From NCBI GenBank assembly GCA_001695595.3, contig MBPM02000049.1, positions 545,237 to 609,236 of the forward strand: a stretch of DNA of 64,000 nt, written 5' to 3'. Below, piece by piece: positions 33,318-45,108 of this stretch (positions are counted from its first letter, which is position 1; every line of letters starts with the position of its first letter). The notes below the pieces were generated by a model. It was not told the DNA's origin, searched no databases, and saw only the letters and a list, made by a program, of their open reading frames with translations. A program made the translations under genes and the position numbers. The stretch is from Plasmopara viticola (lineage: Eukaryota > Oomycota > Peronosporomycetes > Peronosporales > Peronosporaceae).

Positions 33318-33621
33318 CGGTTTATTTTCGCAAAACAAAGAAAGCAATGGTCGTTGCTGCTATATGTTGTTTGTAATTTATACTCGGATCGCACTTTGTG
33401 GTAAAATAATTTGGACTTTCCGAAGCAGGTCCCATATATCAACTAATTTTCGCCACGATCAAAAGGAAGCCTTCTCAAGCATATAGTTGTGAACAAGTGA
33501 TGCGGGGCTTTCAATTGCTGAGCTGGCAACTAGCTACGGCATATTGTAGTGCATAAACTGAAATACAATGTCGCTATATAAAGTCGCGTTTTTAAAGCTT
33601 GAGTGATCTTGACGTAAATAA

Positions 33622-33705
33622 GGTATCTTGCCCGAGTGGTCTAAGGGGGCGGACTTAAGATCCGCTAGACATGCCAGTGTGCGTGAGTTCAAACCCCAAT
33701 TACCA
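33622..33705 (+). tRNA. tRNA-Leu(UAA)-like, B-type, copy 67
   Basis: 84 nt; CCCCAATTACC. Confidence 0.74.
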
Positions 33706-34045
33706 CATCGTACTTATCATCGTTCAAGTATTCGCAGCACACGATTTTTTGTCGCAAAACAAAAAGCTATTGTCGTTGCTGCTATATGCTTTTGGTAATT
33801 TGTGCTCGTATCGCACTTTGATGTAATATATATTGAGTTCGCCGAAACAGGTCCCATAGAATAACTAAGTTGCCAGCACGGTCAAAAGAAAGGCTTCTTA
33901 AAGCATATTGTTGTGAATTAGTGGTGCGGGCTTTCAATTGCTGAGCTGACAACCAGTTACGGCATATTGTAGTGCATAAAATATAATACAATGTCGCTAT
34001 ATAATAGGTGCGATTTTGAATCTTGAGTGATATAGACGTAAGCGA

Positions 34046-34131
34046 GGTATCTTGCCCGAGTGGTCTAAGGGGGCGGACTTAAGATCCGCTAGACATGCCA
34101 GTCTGCGTGGGTTCAAACCCCACAGATACCA
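34046..34131 (+). tRNA. tRNA-Leu(UAA), A-type, copy 68
   Basis: Consensus body; opens the representative unit. Confidence 0.97.
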
Positions 34132-34138
34132 CGGTTTA

Positions 34139-34142
34139 TTTT
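34139..34142 (+). terminator. Pol III terminator of A copies (representative)
   Basis: T4 lies 8-11 bases after the A tRNA end, within CGGTTTATTTTCG. The trailer is therefore very short. Almost every A copy keeps it. Confidence 0.75.
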
Positions 34143-34388
34143 CGCAAAACAAAGAAAGCAATGGTCGTTGCTGCTATATGTTGTTTGTAATTTATACTCG
34201 GATCGCACTTTGTGGTAAAATAATTTGGACTTTCCGAAGCAGGTCCCATATATCAACTAATTTTCGCCACGATCAAAAGGAAGCCTTCTCAAGCATATAG
34301 TTGTGAACAAGTGATGCGGGGCTTTCAATTGCTGAGCTGGCAACTAGCTACGGCATATTGTAGTGCATAAACTGAAATACAATGTCGC

Positions 34389-34397
34389 TATATAAAG
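34389..34397 (+). promoter_or_regulatory. Upstream TATA-like element (representative)
   Basis: TATATAAAG lies 47-39 bases before the B copy at 34436. The same box stands 46-48 bases before nearly every A and B copy, usually preceded by CAATGTCGC and followed by an AGCTTGAGTGAT block. Upstream TATA boxes assist Pol III at tRNA genes in plants and some other eukaryotes; a role here is inferred from position and conservation. Confidence 0.55.
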
Positions 34398-34435
34398 TCG
34401 CGTTTTTAAAGCTTGAGTGATCTTGACGTAAATAA

Positions 34436-34521
34436 GGTATCTTGCCCGAGTGGTCTAAGGGGGCGGACTTAAGATCCGCTAGACATGCCAGTGTGCGTGA
34501 GTTCAAACCCCGCAATTACCA
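34436..34521 (+). tRNA. tRNA-Leu(UAA)-like, B-type, copy 69
   Basis: B consensus body in the representative unit. Confidence 0.8.
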
Positions 34522-34859
34522 CATCGTACTTATCATCGTTCAAGTATTCGCAGCACACGATTTTTTGTCGCAAAACAAAAAGCTATTGTCGTTGCTGCTA
34601 TATGCTTTTGGTAATTTGTGCTCGTATCGCACTTTGATGTAATATATATTGAGTTCGCCGAAACAGGTCCCATAGAATAACTAAGTTGCCAGCACGGTCA
34701 AAAGAAAGGCTTCTTAAAGCATATTGTTGTGAATTAGTGGTGCGGGCTTTCAATTGCTGAGCTGACAACCAGTTACGGCATATTGTAGTGCATAAAATAT
34801 AATACAATGTCGCTATATAAAGTCGCGTTTTAAAGCTTGAGTGATATAGACGTAAGCGA
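34522..34859 (+). repeat. Representative B spacer (338 bp)
   Basis: It begins with the B-specific segment CATCGTACTTATCATCGTTC up to the T6 run, then aligns with the A spacer. Diagnostic differences include TTGAGTTCGCCGAAACAGG instead of TTGGACTTTCCGAAGCAGG and ATAAAATATAATACAATG instead of ATAAACTGAAATACAATG. It ends with the leader GATATAGACGTAAGCGA of the next A copy. No gene is seen in it. Confidence 0.85.
34561..34566 (+). terminator. Pol III terminator of B copies (representative)
   Basis: T6 lies 40-45 bases after the B tRNA end, within CACGATTTTTTGTCG. No T4 run occurs between the tRNA and this point, so a B transcript would carry a trailer of about 40 nt. Confidence 0.7.
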
Positions 34860-34945
34860 GGTATCTTGCCCGAGTGGTCTAAGGGGGCGGACTTAAGATC
34901 CGCTAGACATGCCAGTCTGCGTGGGTTCAAACCCCACAGATACCA
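34860..34945 (+). tRNA. tRNA-Leu(UAA), A-type, copy 70
   Basis: Consensus body. Confidence 0.97.
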
Positions 34946-35249
34946 CGGTTTATTTTCGCAAAACAAAGAAAGCAATGGTCGTTGCTGCTATATGTTGTTT
35001 GTAATTTATACTCGGATCGCACTTTGTGGTAAAATAATTTGGACTTTCCGAAGCAGGTCCCATATATCAACTAATTTTCGCCACGATCAAAAGGAAGCCT
35101 TCTCAAGCATATAGTTGTGAACAAGTGATGCGGGGCTTTCAATTGCTGAGCTGGCAACTAGCTACGGCATATTGTAGTGCATAAACTGAAATACAATGTC
35201 GCTATATAAAGTCGCGTTTTTAAAGCTTGAGTGATCTTGACGTAAATAA

Positions 35250-35335
35250 GGTATCTTGCCCGAGTGGTCTAAGGGGGCGGACTTAAGATCCGCTAGACAT
35301 GCCAGTGTGCGTGAGTTCAAACCCCGCAATTACCA
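35250..35335 (+). tRNA. tRNA-Leu(UAA)-like, B-type, copy 71
   Basis: B consensus body. Confidence 0.8.
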
Positions 35336-35672
35336 CATCGTACTTATCATCGTTCAAGTATTCGCAGCACACGATTTTTTGTCGCAAAACAAAAAGCTAT
35401 TGTCGTTGCTGCTATATGCTTTTGGTAATTTGTGCTCGTATCGCACTTTGATGTAATATATATTGAGTTCGCCGAAACAGGTCCCATAGAATAACTAAGT
35501 TGCCAGCACGGTCAAAAGAAAGGCTTCTTAAAGCATATTGTTGTGAATTAGTGGTGCGGGCTTTCAATTGCTGAGCTGACAACCAGTTACGGCATATTGT
35601 AGTGCATAAAATATAATACAATGTCGCTATATAAAGTGCGTTTTAAAGCTTGAGTGATATAGACGTAAGCGA

Positions 35673-35758
35673 GGTATCTTGCCCGAGTGGTCTAAGGGGG
35701 CGGACTTAAGATCCGCTAGACATGCCAGTCTGCGTGGGTTCAAACCCCACAGATACCA
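35673..35758 (+). tRNA. tRNA-Leu(UAA), A-type, copy 72
   Basis: Consensus body; leader starts TATATAAAGTGCG. Confidence 0.97.
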
Positions 35759-36062
35759 CGGTTTATTTTCGCAAAACAAAGAAAGCAATGGTCGTTGCTG
35801 CTATATGTTGTTTGTAATTTATACTCGGATCGCACTTTGTGGTAAAATAATTTGGACTTTCCGAAGCAGGTCCCATATATCAACTAATTTTCGCCACGAT
35901 CAAAAGGAAGCCTTCTCAAGCATATAGTTGTGAACAAGTGATGCGGGGCTTTCAATTGCTGAGCTGGCAACTAGCTACGGCATATTGTAGTGCATAAACT
36001 GAAATACAATGTCGCTATATAAAGTCGCGTTTTTAAAGCTTGAGTGATCTTGACGTAAATAA

Positions 36063-36148
36063 GGTATCTTGCCCGAGTGGTCTAAGGGGGCGGACTTAAG
36101 ATCCGCTAGACATGCCAGTGTGCGTGAGTTCAAACCCCGCAATTACCA
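36063..36148 (+). tRNA. tRNA-Leu(UAA)-like, B-type, copy 73
   Basis: B consensus body. Confidence 0.8.
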
Positions 36149-36488
36149 CATCGTACTTATCATCGTTCAAGTATTCGCAGCACACGATTTTTTGTCGCAA
36201 AACAAAAAGCTATTGTCGTTGCTGCTATATGCTTTTGGTAATTTGTGCTCGTATCGCACTTTGATGTAATATATATTGAGTTCGCCGAAACAGGTCCCAT
36301 AGAATAACTAAGTTGCCAGCACGGTCAAAAGAAAGGCTTCTTAAAGCATATTGTTGTGAATTAGTGGTGCGGGCTTTCAATTGCTGAGCTGACAACCAGT
36401 TACGGCATATTGTAGTGCATAAAATATAATACAATGTCGCTATATAATAGGTGCGATTTTAAAGCTTGAGTGATATAGACGCAAGCGA

Positions 36489-36573
36489 GGTATCTTGCCC
36501 GAGTGGTCAAGGGGGCGGACTTAAGATCCGCTAGACATGCCAGTCTGCGTGGGTTCAAACCCCACAGATACCA
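36489..36573 (+). tRNA. tRNA-Leu(UAA), A-type, copy 74
   Basis: 85 nt, D loop GGTCAAG. Confidence 0.95.
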
Positions 36574-36877
36574 CGGTTTATTTTCGCAAAACAAAGAAAG
36601 CAATGGTCGTTGCTGCTATATGTTGTTTGTAATTTATACTCGGATCGCACTTTGTGGTAAAATAATTTGGACTTTCCGAAGCAGGTCCCATATATCAACT
36701 AATTTTCGCCACGATCAAAAGGAAGCCTTCTCAAGCATATAGTTGTGAACAAGTGATGCGGGGCTTTCAATTGCTGAGCTGGCAACTAGCTACGGCATAT
36801 TGTAGTGCATAAACTGAAATACAATGTCGCTATATAAAGTCGCGTTTTTAAAGCTTGAGTGATCTTGACGTAAATAA

Positions 36878-36963
36878 GGTATCTTGCCCGAGTGGTCTAA
36901 GGGGGCGGACTTAAGATCCGCTAGACATGCCAGTGTGCGTGAGTTCAAACCCCGCAATTACCA
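36878..36963 (+). tRNA. tRNA-Leu(UAA)-like, B-type, copy 75
   Basis: B consensus body. Confidence 0.8.
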
Positions 36964-37300
36964 CATCGTACTTATCATCGTTCAAGTATTCGCAGCACAC
37001 GATTTTTTGTCGCAAAACAAAAAGCTATTGTCGTTGCTGCTATATGCTTTTGGTAATTTGTGCTCGTATCGCACTTTGATGTAATATATATTGAGTTCGC
37101 CGAAACAGGTCCCATAGAATAACTAAGTTGCCAGCACGGTCAAAAGAAAGGCTTCTTAAAGCATATTGTTGTGAATTAGTGGTGCGGGCTTTCAATTGCT
37201 GAGCTGACAACCAGTTACGGCATATTGTAGTGCATAAAATATAATACAATGTCGCTATATAAAGTGCGTTTTAAAGCTTGAGTGATATAGACGTAAGCGA

Positions 37301-37386
37301 GGTATCTTGCCCGAGTGGTCTAAGGGGGCGGACTTAAGATCCGCTAGACATGCCAGTCTGCGTGGGTTCAAACCCCACAGATACCA
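37301..37386 (+). tRNA. tRNA-Leu(UAA), A-type, copy 76
   Basis: Consensus body; same leader as copy 72. Confidence 0.97.
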
Positions 37387-37690
37387 CGGTTTATTTTCGC
37401 AAAACAAAGAAAGCAATGGTCGTTGCTGCTATATGTTGTTTGTAATTTATACTCGGATCGCACTTTGTGGTAAAATAATTTGGACTTTCCGAAGCAGGTC
37501 CCATATATCAACTAATTTTCGCCACGATCAAAAGGAAGCCTTCTCAAGCATATAGTTGTGAACAAGTGATGCGGGGCTTTCAATTGCTGAGCTGGCAACT
37601 AGCTACGGCATATTGTAGTGCATAAACTGAAATACAATGTCGCTATATAAAGTCGCGTTTTTAAAGCTTGAGTGATCTTGACGTAAATAA

Positions 37691-37774
37691 GGTATCTTGC
37701 CCGAGTGGTCTAAGGGGGCGGACTTAAGATCCGCTAGACATGCCAGTGTGCGTGAGTTCAAACCCCAATTACCA
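37691..37774 (+). tRNA. tRNA-Leu(UAA)-like, B-type, copy 77
   Basis: 84 nt; CCCCAATTACC. Confidence 0.74.
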
Positions 37775-38111
37775 CATCGTACTTATCATCGTTCAAGTAT
37801 TCGCAGCACACGATTTTTTGTCGCAAAACAAAAAGCTATTGTCGTTGCTGCTATATGCTTTTGGTAATTTGTGCTCGTATCGCACTTTGATGTAATATAT
37901 ATTGAGTTCGCCGAAACAGGTCCCATAGAATAACTAAGTTGCCAGCACGGTCAAAAGAAAGGCTTCTTAAAGCATATTGTTGTGAATTAGTGGTGCGGGC
38001 TTTCAATTGCTGAGCTGACAACCAGTTACGGCATATTGTAGTGCATAAAATATAATACAATGTCGCTATATAAAGTGCGTTTTAAAGCTTGAGTGATATA
38101 GACGTAAGCGA

Positions 38112-38197
38112 GGTATCTTGCCCGAGTGGTCTAAGGGGGCGGACTTAAGATCCGCTAGACATGCCAGTCTGCGTGGGTTCAAACCCCACAGATACCA
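38112..38197 (+). tRNA. tRNA-Leu(UAA), A-type, copy 78
   Basis: Consensus body; same leader as copy 72. Confidence 0.97.
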
Positions 38198-38501
38198 CGG
38201 TTTATTTTCGCAAAACAAAGAAAGCAATGGTCGTTGCTGCTATATGTTGTTTGTAATTTATACTCGGATCGCACTTTGTGGTAAAATAATTTGGACTTTC
38301 CGAAGCAGGTCCCATATATCAACTAATTTTCGCCACGATCAAAAGGAAGCCTTCTCAAGCATATAGTTGTGAACAAGTGATGCGGGGCTTTCAATTGCTG
38401 AGCTGGCAACTAGCTACGGCATATTGTAGTGCATAAACTGAAATACAATGTCGCTATATAAAGTCGCGTTTTTAAAGCTTGAGTGATCTTGACGTAAATA
38501 A

Positions 38502-38587
38502 GGTATCTTGCCCGAGTGGTCTAAGGGGGCGGACTTAAGATCCGCTAGACATGCCAGTGTGCGTGAGTTCAAACCCCGCAATTACCA
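38502..38587 (+). tRNA. tRNA-Leu(UAA)-like, B-type, copy 79
   Basis: B consensus body. Confidence 0.8.
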
Positions 38588-38927
38588 CATCGTACTTATC
38601 ATCGTTCAAGTATTCGCAGCACACGATTTTTTGTCGCAAAACAAAAAGCTATTGTCGTTGCTGCTATATGCTTTTGGTAATTTGTGCTCGTATCGCACTT
38701 TGATGTAATATATATTGAGTTCGCCGAAACAGGTCCCATAGAATAACTAAGTTGCCAGCACGGTCAAAAGAAAGGCTTCTTAAAGCATATTGTTGTGAAT
38801 TAGTGGTGCGGGCTTTCAATTGCTGAGCTGACAACCAGTTACGGCATATTGTAGTGCATAAAATATAATACAATGTCGCTATATAATAGGTGCGATTTTG
38901 AATCTTGAGTGATATAGACGTAAGCGA

Positions 38928-39013
38928 GGTATCTTGCCCGAGTGGTCTAAGGGGGCGGACTTAAGATCCGCTAGACATGCCAGTCTGCGTGGGTTCAAAC
39001 CCCACAGATACCA
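38928..39013 (+). tRNA. tRNA-Leu(UAA), A-type, copy 80
   Basis: Consensus body. Confidence 0.97.
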
Positions 39014-39317
39014 CGGTTTATTTTCGCAAAACAAAGAAAGCAATGGTCGTTGCTGCTATATGTTGTTTGTAATTTATACTCGGATCGCACTTTGTGGTAA
39101 AATAATTTGGACTTTCCGAAGCAGGTCCCATATATCAACTAATTTTCGCCACGATCAAAAGGAAGCCTTCTCAAGCATATAGTTGTGAACAAGTGATGCG
39201 GGGCTTTCAATTGCTGAGCTGGCAACTAGCTACGGCATATTGTAGTGCATAAACTGAAATACAATGTCGCTATATAAAGTCGCGTTTTTAAAGCTTGAGT
39301 GATCTTGACGTAAATAA

Positions 39318-39403
39318 GGTATCTTGCCCGAGTGGTCTAAGGGGGCGGACTTAAGATCCGCTAGACATGCCAGTGTGCGTGAGTTCAAACCCCGCCATTA
39401 CCA
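39318..39403 (+). tRNA. tRNA-Leu(UAA)-like, B-type, copy 81
   Basis: 3' variant GCCATTACC. Confidence 0.79.
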
Positions 39404-39743
39404 CATCGTACTTATCATCGTTCAAGTATTCGCAGCACACGATTTTTTGTCGCAAAACAAAAAGCTATTGTCGTTGCTGCTATATGCTTTTGGTAATTTG
39501 TGCTCGTATCGCACTTTGATGTAATATATATTGAGTTCGCCGAAACAGGTCCCATAGAATAACTAAGTTGCCAGCACGGTCAAAAGAAAGGCTTCTTAAA
39601 GCATATTGTTGTGAATTAGTGGTGCGGGCTTTCAATTGCTGAGCTGACAACCAGTTACGGCATATTGTAGTGCATAAAATATAATACAATGTCGCTATAT
39701 AATAGGTCGCGATTTAAAGCTTGAGTGATATAGACGTAAGCGA

Positions 39744-39829
39744 GGTATCTTGCCCGAGTGGTCTAAGGGGGCGGACTTAAGATCCGCTAGACATGCCAGT
39801 CTGCGTGGGTTCAAACCCCACAGATACCA
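39744..39829 (+). tRNA. tRNA-Leu(UAA), A-type, copy 82
   Basis: Consensus body. Confidence 0.97.
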
Positions 39830-40134
39830 CGGTTTATTTTCGCAAAACAAAGAAAGCAATGGTCGTTGCTGCTATATGTTGTTTGTAATTTATACTCGGA
39901 TCGCACTTTGTGGTAAAATAATTTGGACTTTCCGAAGCAGGTCCCATATATCAACTAATTTTCGCCACGATCAAAAGGAAGCCTTCTCAAGCATATAGTT
40001 GTGAACAAGTGATGCGGGGCTTTCAATTGCTGAGCTGGCAACTAGCTACGGCATATTGTAGTACATAAACTGAAATACAATGTCGCTATATAAAAGTCGC
40101 GTTTTTAAAGCTTGAGTGATCTTGACGTAAATAA

Positions 40135-40220
40135 GGTATCTTGCCCGAGTGGTCTAAGGGGGCGGACTTAAGATCCGCTAGACATGCCAGTGTGCGTGAG
40201 TTCAAACCCCGCCATTACCA
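40135..40220 (+). tRNA. tRNA-Leu(UAA)-like, B-type, copy 83
   Basis: GCCATTACC, shared with copy 81. Confidence 0.79.
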
Positions 40221-40559
40221 CATCGTACTTATCATCGTTCAAGTATTCGCAGCACACGATTTTTTGTCGCAAAACAAAAAGCTATTGTCGTTGCTGCTAT
40301 ATGCTTTTGGTAATTTGTGCTCGTATCGCACTTTGATGTAATATATATTGAGTTCGCCGAAACAGGTCCCATAGAATAACTAAGTTGCCAGCACGGTCAA
40401 AAGAAAGGCTTCTTAAAGCATATTGTTGTGAATTAGTGGTGCGGGCTTTCAATTGCTGAGCTGACAACCAGTTACGGCATATTGTAGTGCATAAAATATA
40501 ATACAATGTCGCTATATAAAAGTCGCGTTTTAAAGCTTGAGTGATATAGACGTAAGCGA

Positions 40560-40645
40560 GGTATCTTGCCCGAGTGGTCTAAGGGGGCGGACTTAAGATC
40601 CGCTAGACATGCCAGTCTGCGTGGGTTCAAACCCCACAGATACCA
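40560..40645 (+). tRNA. tRNA-Leu(UAA), A-type, copy 84
   Basis: Consensus body. Confidence 0.97.
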
Positions 40646-40949
40646 CGGTTTATTTTCGCAAAACAAAGAAAGCAATGGTCGTTGCTGCTATATGTTGTTT
40701 GTAATTTATACTCGGATCGCACTTTGTGGTAAAATAATTTGGACTTTCCGAAGCAGGTCCCATATATCAACTAATTTTCGCCACGATCAAAAGGAAGCCT
40801 TCTCAAGCATATAGTTGTGAACAAGTGATGCGGGGCTTTCAATTGCTGAGCTGGCAACTAGCTACGGCATATTGTAGTGCATAAACTGAAATACAATGTC
40901 GCTATATAAAGTCGCGTTTTTAAAGCTTGAGTGATCTTGACGTAAATAA

Positions 40950-41035
40950 GGTATCTTGCCCGAGTGGTCTAAGGGGGCGGACTTAAGATCCGCTAGACAT
41001 GCCAGTGTGCGTGAGTTCAAACCCCGCAATTACCA
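40950..41035 (+). tRNA. tRNA-Leu(UAA)-like, B-type, copy 85
   Basis: B consensus body. Confidence 0.8.
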
Positions 41036-41373
41036 CATCGTACTTATCATCGTTCAAGTATTCGCAGCACACGATTTTTTGTCGCAAAACAAAAAGCTAT
41101 TGTCGTTGCTGCTATATGCTTTTGGTAATTTGTGCTCGTATCGCACTTTGATGTAATATATATTGAGTTCGCCGAAACAGGTCCCATAGAATAACTAAGT
41201 TGCCAGCACGGTCAAAAGAAAGGCTTCTTAAAGCATATTGTTGTGAATTAGTGGTGCGGGCTTTCAATTGCTGAGCTGACAACCAGTTACGGCATATTGT
41301 AGTGCATAAAATATAATACAATGTCGCTATATAATAGGCGATTTTGAAGCTTGAGTGATATAGACGTAAGCGA

Positions 41374-41459
41374 GGTATCTTGCCCGAGTGGTCCAAGGGG
41401 GCGGACTTAAGATCCGCTAGACATGCCAGTCTGCGTGGGTTCAAACCCCACAGATACCA
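41374..41459 (+). tRNA. tRNA-Leu(UAA), A-type, copy 86
   Basis: D loop GGTCCAAG. Confidence 0.97.
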
Positions 41460-41763
41460 CGGTTTATTTTCGCAAAACAAAGAAAGCAATGGTCGTTGCT
41501 GCTATATGTTGTTTGTAATTTATACTCGGATCGCACTTTGTGGTAAAATAATTTGGACTTTCCGAAGCAGGTCCCATATATCAACTAATTTTCGCCACGA
41601 TCAAAAGGAAGCCTTCTCAAGCATATAGTTGTGAACAAGTGATGCGGGGCTTTCAATTGCTGAGCTGGCAACTAGCTACGGCATATTGTAGTGCATAAAC
41701 TGAAATACAATGTCGCTATATAAAGTCGCGTTTTTAAAGCTTGAGTGATCTTGACGTAAATAA

Positions 41764-41848
41764 GGTATCTTGCCCGAGTGGTCTAAGGGGGCGGACTTAA
41801 GATCCGCTAGACATGCCAGTGTGCGTGAGTTCAAACCCGCAATTACCA
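41764..41848 (+). tRNA. tRNA-Leu(UAA)-like, B-type, copy 87
   Basis: 85 nt; CCCGCAATT. Confidence 0.77.
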
Positions 41849-42189
41849 CATCGTACTTATCATCGTTCAAGTATTCGCAGCACACGATTTTTTGTCGCAA
41901 AACAAAAAGCTATTGTCGTTGCTGCTATATGCTTTTGGTAATTTGTGCTCGTATCGCACTTTGATGTAATATATATTGAGTTCGCCGAAACAGGTCCCAT
42001 AGAATAACTAAGTTGCCAGCACGGTCAAAAGAAAGGCTTCTTAAAGCATATTGTTGTGAATTAGTGGTGCGGGCTTTCAATTGCTGAGCTGACAACCAGT
42101 TACGGCATATTGTAGTGCATAAAATATAATACAATGTCGCTATATAATAGGTGCGTTTTTTGAAGCTTGAGAGATATAGACGTAAGCGA

Positions 42190-42275
42190 GGTATCTTGCC
42201 CGAGTGGTCTAAGGGGGCGGACTTAAGATCCGCTAGACATGCCAGTCTGCGTGGGTTCAAACCCCACAGATACCA
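42190..42275 (+). tRNA. tRNA-Leu(UAA), A-type, copy 88
   Basis: Consensus body; GAGAGATATAGAC leader. Confidence 0.97.
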
Positions 42276-42579
42276 CGGTTTATTTTCGCAAAACAAAGAA
42301 AGCAATGGTCGTTGCTGCTATATGTTGTTTGTAATTTATACTCGGATCGCACTTTGTGGTAAAATAATTTGGACTTTCCGAAGCAGGTCCCATATATCAA
42401 CTAATTTTCGCCACGATCAAAAGGAAGCCTTCTCAAGCATATAGTTGTGAACAAGTGATGCGGGGCTTTCAATTGCTGAGCTGGCAACTAGCTACGGCAT
42501 ATTGTAGTGCATAAACTGAAATACAATGTCGCTATATAAAGTCGCGTTTTTAAAGCTTGAGTGATCTTGACGTAAATAA

Positions 42580-42665
42580 GGTATCTTGCCCGAGTGGTCT
42601 AAGGGGGCGGACTTAAGATCCGCTAGACATGCCAGTGTGCGTGAGTTCAAACCCCGCAATTACCA
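42580..42665 (+). tRNA. tRNA-Leu(UAA)-like, B-type, copy 89
   Basis: B consensus body. Confidence 0.8.
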
Positions 42666-43003
42666 CATCGTACTTATCATCGTTCAAGTATTCGCAGCAC
42701 ACGATTTTTTGTCGCAAAACAAAAAGCTATTGTCGTTGCTGCTATATGCTTTTGGTAATTTGTGCTCGTATCGCACTTTGATGTAATATATATTGAGTTC
42801 GCCGAAACAGGTCCCATAGAATAACTAAGTTGCCAGCACGGTCAAAAGAAAGGCTTCTTAAAGCATATTGTTGTGAATTAGTGGTGCGGGCTTTCAATTG
42901 CTGAGCTGACAACCAGTTACGGCATATTGTAGTGCATAAAATATAATACAATGTCGCTATATAAAGTGCGATTTTGAAGCTTGAGTGATATAGACGTAAG
43001 CGA

Positions 43004-43089
43004 GGTATCTTGCCCGAGTGGTCTAAGGGGGCGGACTTAAGATCCGCTAGACATGCCAGTCTGCGTGGGTTCAAACCCCACAGATACCA
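43004..43089 (+). tRNA. tRNA-Leu(UAA), A-type, copy 90
   Basis: Consensus body. Confidence 0.97.
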
Positions 43090-43393
43090 CGGTTTATTTT
43101 CGCAAAACAAAGAAAGCAATGGTCGTTGCTGCTATATGTTGTTTGTAATTTATACTCGGATCGCACTTTGTGGTAAAATAATTTGGACTTTCCGAAGCAG
43201 GTCCCATATATCAACTAATTTTCGCCACGATCAAAAGGAAGCCTTCTCAAGCATATAGTTGTGAACAAGTGATGCGGGGCTTTCAATTGCTGAGCTGGCA
43301 ACTAGCTACGGCATATTGTAGTGCATAAACTGAAATACAATGTCGCTATATAAAGTCGCGTTTTTAAAGCTTGAGTGATCTTGACGTAAATAA

Positions 43394-43479
43394 GGTATCT
43401 TGCCCGAGTGGTCTAAGGGGGCGGACTTAAGATCCGCTAGACATGCCAGTGTGCGTGAGTTCAAACCCCGCAATTACCA
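43394..43479 (+). tRNA. tRNA-Leu(UAA)-like, B-type, copy 91
   Basis: B consensus body. Confidence 0.8.
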
Positions 43480-43818
43480 CATCGTACTTATCATCGTTCA
43501 AGTATTCGCAGCACACGATTTTTTGTCGCAAAACAAAAAGCTATTGTCGTTGCTGCTATATGCTTTTGGTAATTTGTGCTCGTATCGCACTTTGATGTAA
43601 TATATATTGAGTTCGCCGAAACAGGTCCCATAGAATAACTAAGTTGCCAGCACGGTCAAAAGAAAGGCTTCTTAAAGCATATTGTTGTGAATTAGTGGTG
43701 CGGGCTTTCAATTGCTGAGCTGACAACCAGTTACGGCATATTGTAGTGCATAAAATATAATACAATGTCGCTATATAATAGTGCGATTTTAAAGCTTGAG
43801 TGATATAGACGTAAGCGA

Positions 43819-43904
43819 GGTATCTTGCCCGAGTGGTCTAAGGGGGCGGACTTAAGATCCGCTAGACATGCCAGTCTGCGTGGGTTCAAACCCCACAGAT
43901 ACCA
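43819..43904 (+). tRNA. tRNA-Leu(UAA), A-type, copy 92
   Basis: Consensus body. Confidence 0.97.
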
Positions 43905-44208
43905 CGGTTTATTTTCGCAAAACAAAGAAAGCAATGGTCGTTGCTGCTATATGTTGTTTGTAATTTATACTCGGATCGCACTTTGTGGTAAAATAATTTG
44001 GACTTTCCGAAGCAGGTCCCATATATCAACTAATTTTCGCCACGATCAAAAGGAAGCCTTCTCAAGCATATAGTTGTGAACAAGTGATGCGGGGCTTTCA
44101 ATTGCTGAGCTGGCAACTAGCTACGGCATATTGTAGTGCATAAACTGAAATACAATGTCGCTATATAAAGTCGCGTTTTTAAAGCTTGAGTGATCTTGAC
44201 GTAAATAA

Positions 44209-44293
44209 GGTATCTTGCCCGAGTGGTCTAAGGGGGCGGACTTAAGATCCGCTAGACATGCCAGTGTGCGTGAGTTCAAACCCGCAATTACCA
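44209..44293 (+). tRNA. tRNA-Leu(UAA)-like, B-type, copy 93
   Basis: 85 nt; CCCGCAATT. Confidence 0.77.
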
Positions 44294-44632
44294 CATCGTA
44301 CTTATCATCGTTCAAGTATTCGCAGCACACGATTTTTTGTCGCAAAACAAAAAGCTATTGTCGTTGCTGCTATATGCTTTTGGTAATTTGTGCTCGTATC
44401 GCACTTTGATGTAATATATATTGAGTTCGCCGAAACAGGTCCCATAGAATAACTAAGTTGCCAGCACGGTCAAAAGAAAGGCTTCTTAAAGCATATTGTT
44501 GTGAATTAGTGGTGCGGGCTTTCAATTGCTGAGCTGACAACCAGTTACGGCATATTGTAGTGCATAAAATATAATACAATGTCGCTATATAAAGTCGCGT
44601 TTTTAAAGCTTGAGTGATATAGACGTAAGCGA

Positions 44633-44718
44633 GGTATCTTGCCCGAGTGGTCTAAGGGGGCGGACTTAAGATCCGCTAGACATGCCAGTCTGCGTGGGTT
44701 CAAACCCCACAGATACCA
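44633..44718 (+). tRNA. tRNA-Leu(UAA), A-type, copy 94
   Basis: Consensus body. Confidence 0.97.
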
Positions 44719-45022
44719 CGGTTTATTTTCGCAAAACAAAGAAAGCAATGGTCGTTGCTGCTATATGTTGTTTGTAATTTATACTCGGATCGCACTTTGT
44801 GGTAAAATAATTTGGACTTTCCGAAGCAGGTCCCATATATCAACTAATTTTCGCCACGATCAAAAGGAAGCCTTCTCAAGCATATAGTTGTGAACAAGTG
44901 ATGCGGGGCTTTCAATTGCTGAGCTGGCAACTAGCTACGGCATATTGTAGTGCATAAACTGAAATACAATGTCGCTATATAAAGTCGCGTTTTTAAAGCT
45001 TGAGTGATCTTGACGTAAATAA

Positions 45023-45108
45023 GGTATCTTGCCCGAGTGGTCTAAGGGGGCGGACTTAAGATCCGCTAGACATGCCAGTGTGCGTGAGTTCAAACCCCGC
45101 AATTACCA
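45023..45108 (+). tRNA. tRNA-Leu(UAA)-like, B-type, copy 95
   Basis: B consensus body. Confidence 0.8.

Larger units (their letters stand above)
34132..34435 (+). repeat. Representative A spacer (304 bp)
   Basis: Non-coding. It starts with the T4 terminator, contains TTTCCGAAGCAGGTCCCATATAT and ends with the TATA-like box and the leader of the following B copy (CTTGACGTAAATAA). Open frames across it, on either strand, vary with single-base indels between copies, so it is not protein-coding. I recognise no snRNA, 5S rRNA or second tRNA in it. Confidence 0.85.
34046..34859 (+). repeat. Representative 814-bp higher-order unit (A half + B half)
   Basis: The unit runs A tRNA, A spacer, B tRNA, B spacer. 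The half-units are clearly homologous: both contain GTCGTTGCTGCTATATG, GGCTTTCAATTGCTGAGCTG, CGGCATATTGTAGTGCAT and CAATGTCGCTATATAA. B carries about 33 extra bases right after its tRNA. An ancestral monomer of roughly 390 bp duplicated, diverged and was then amplified as a dimer. Confidence 0.93.
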
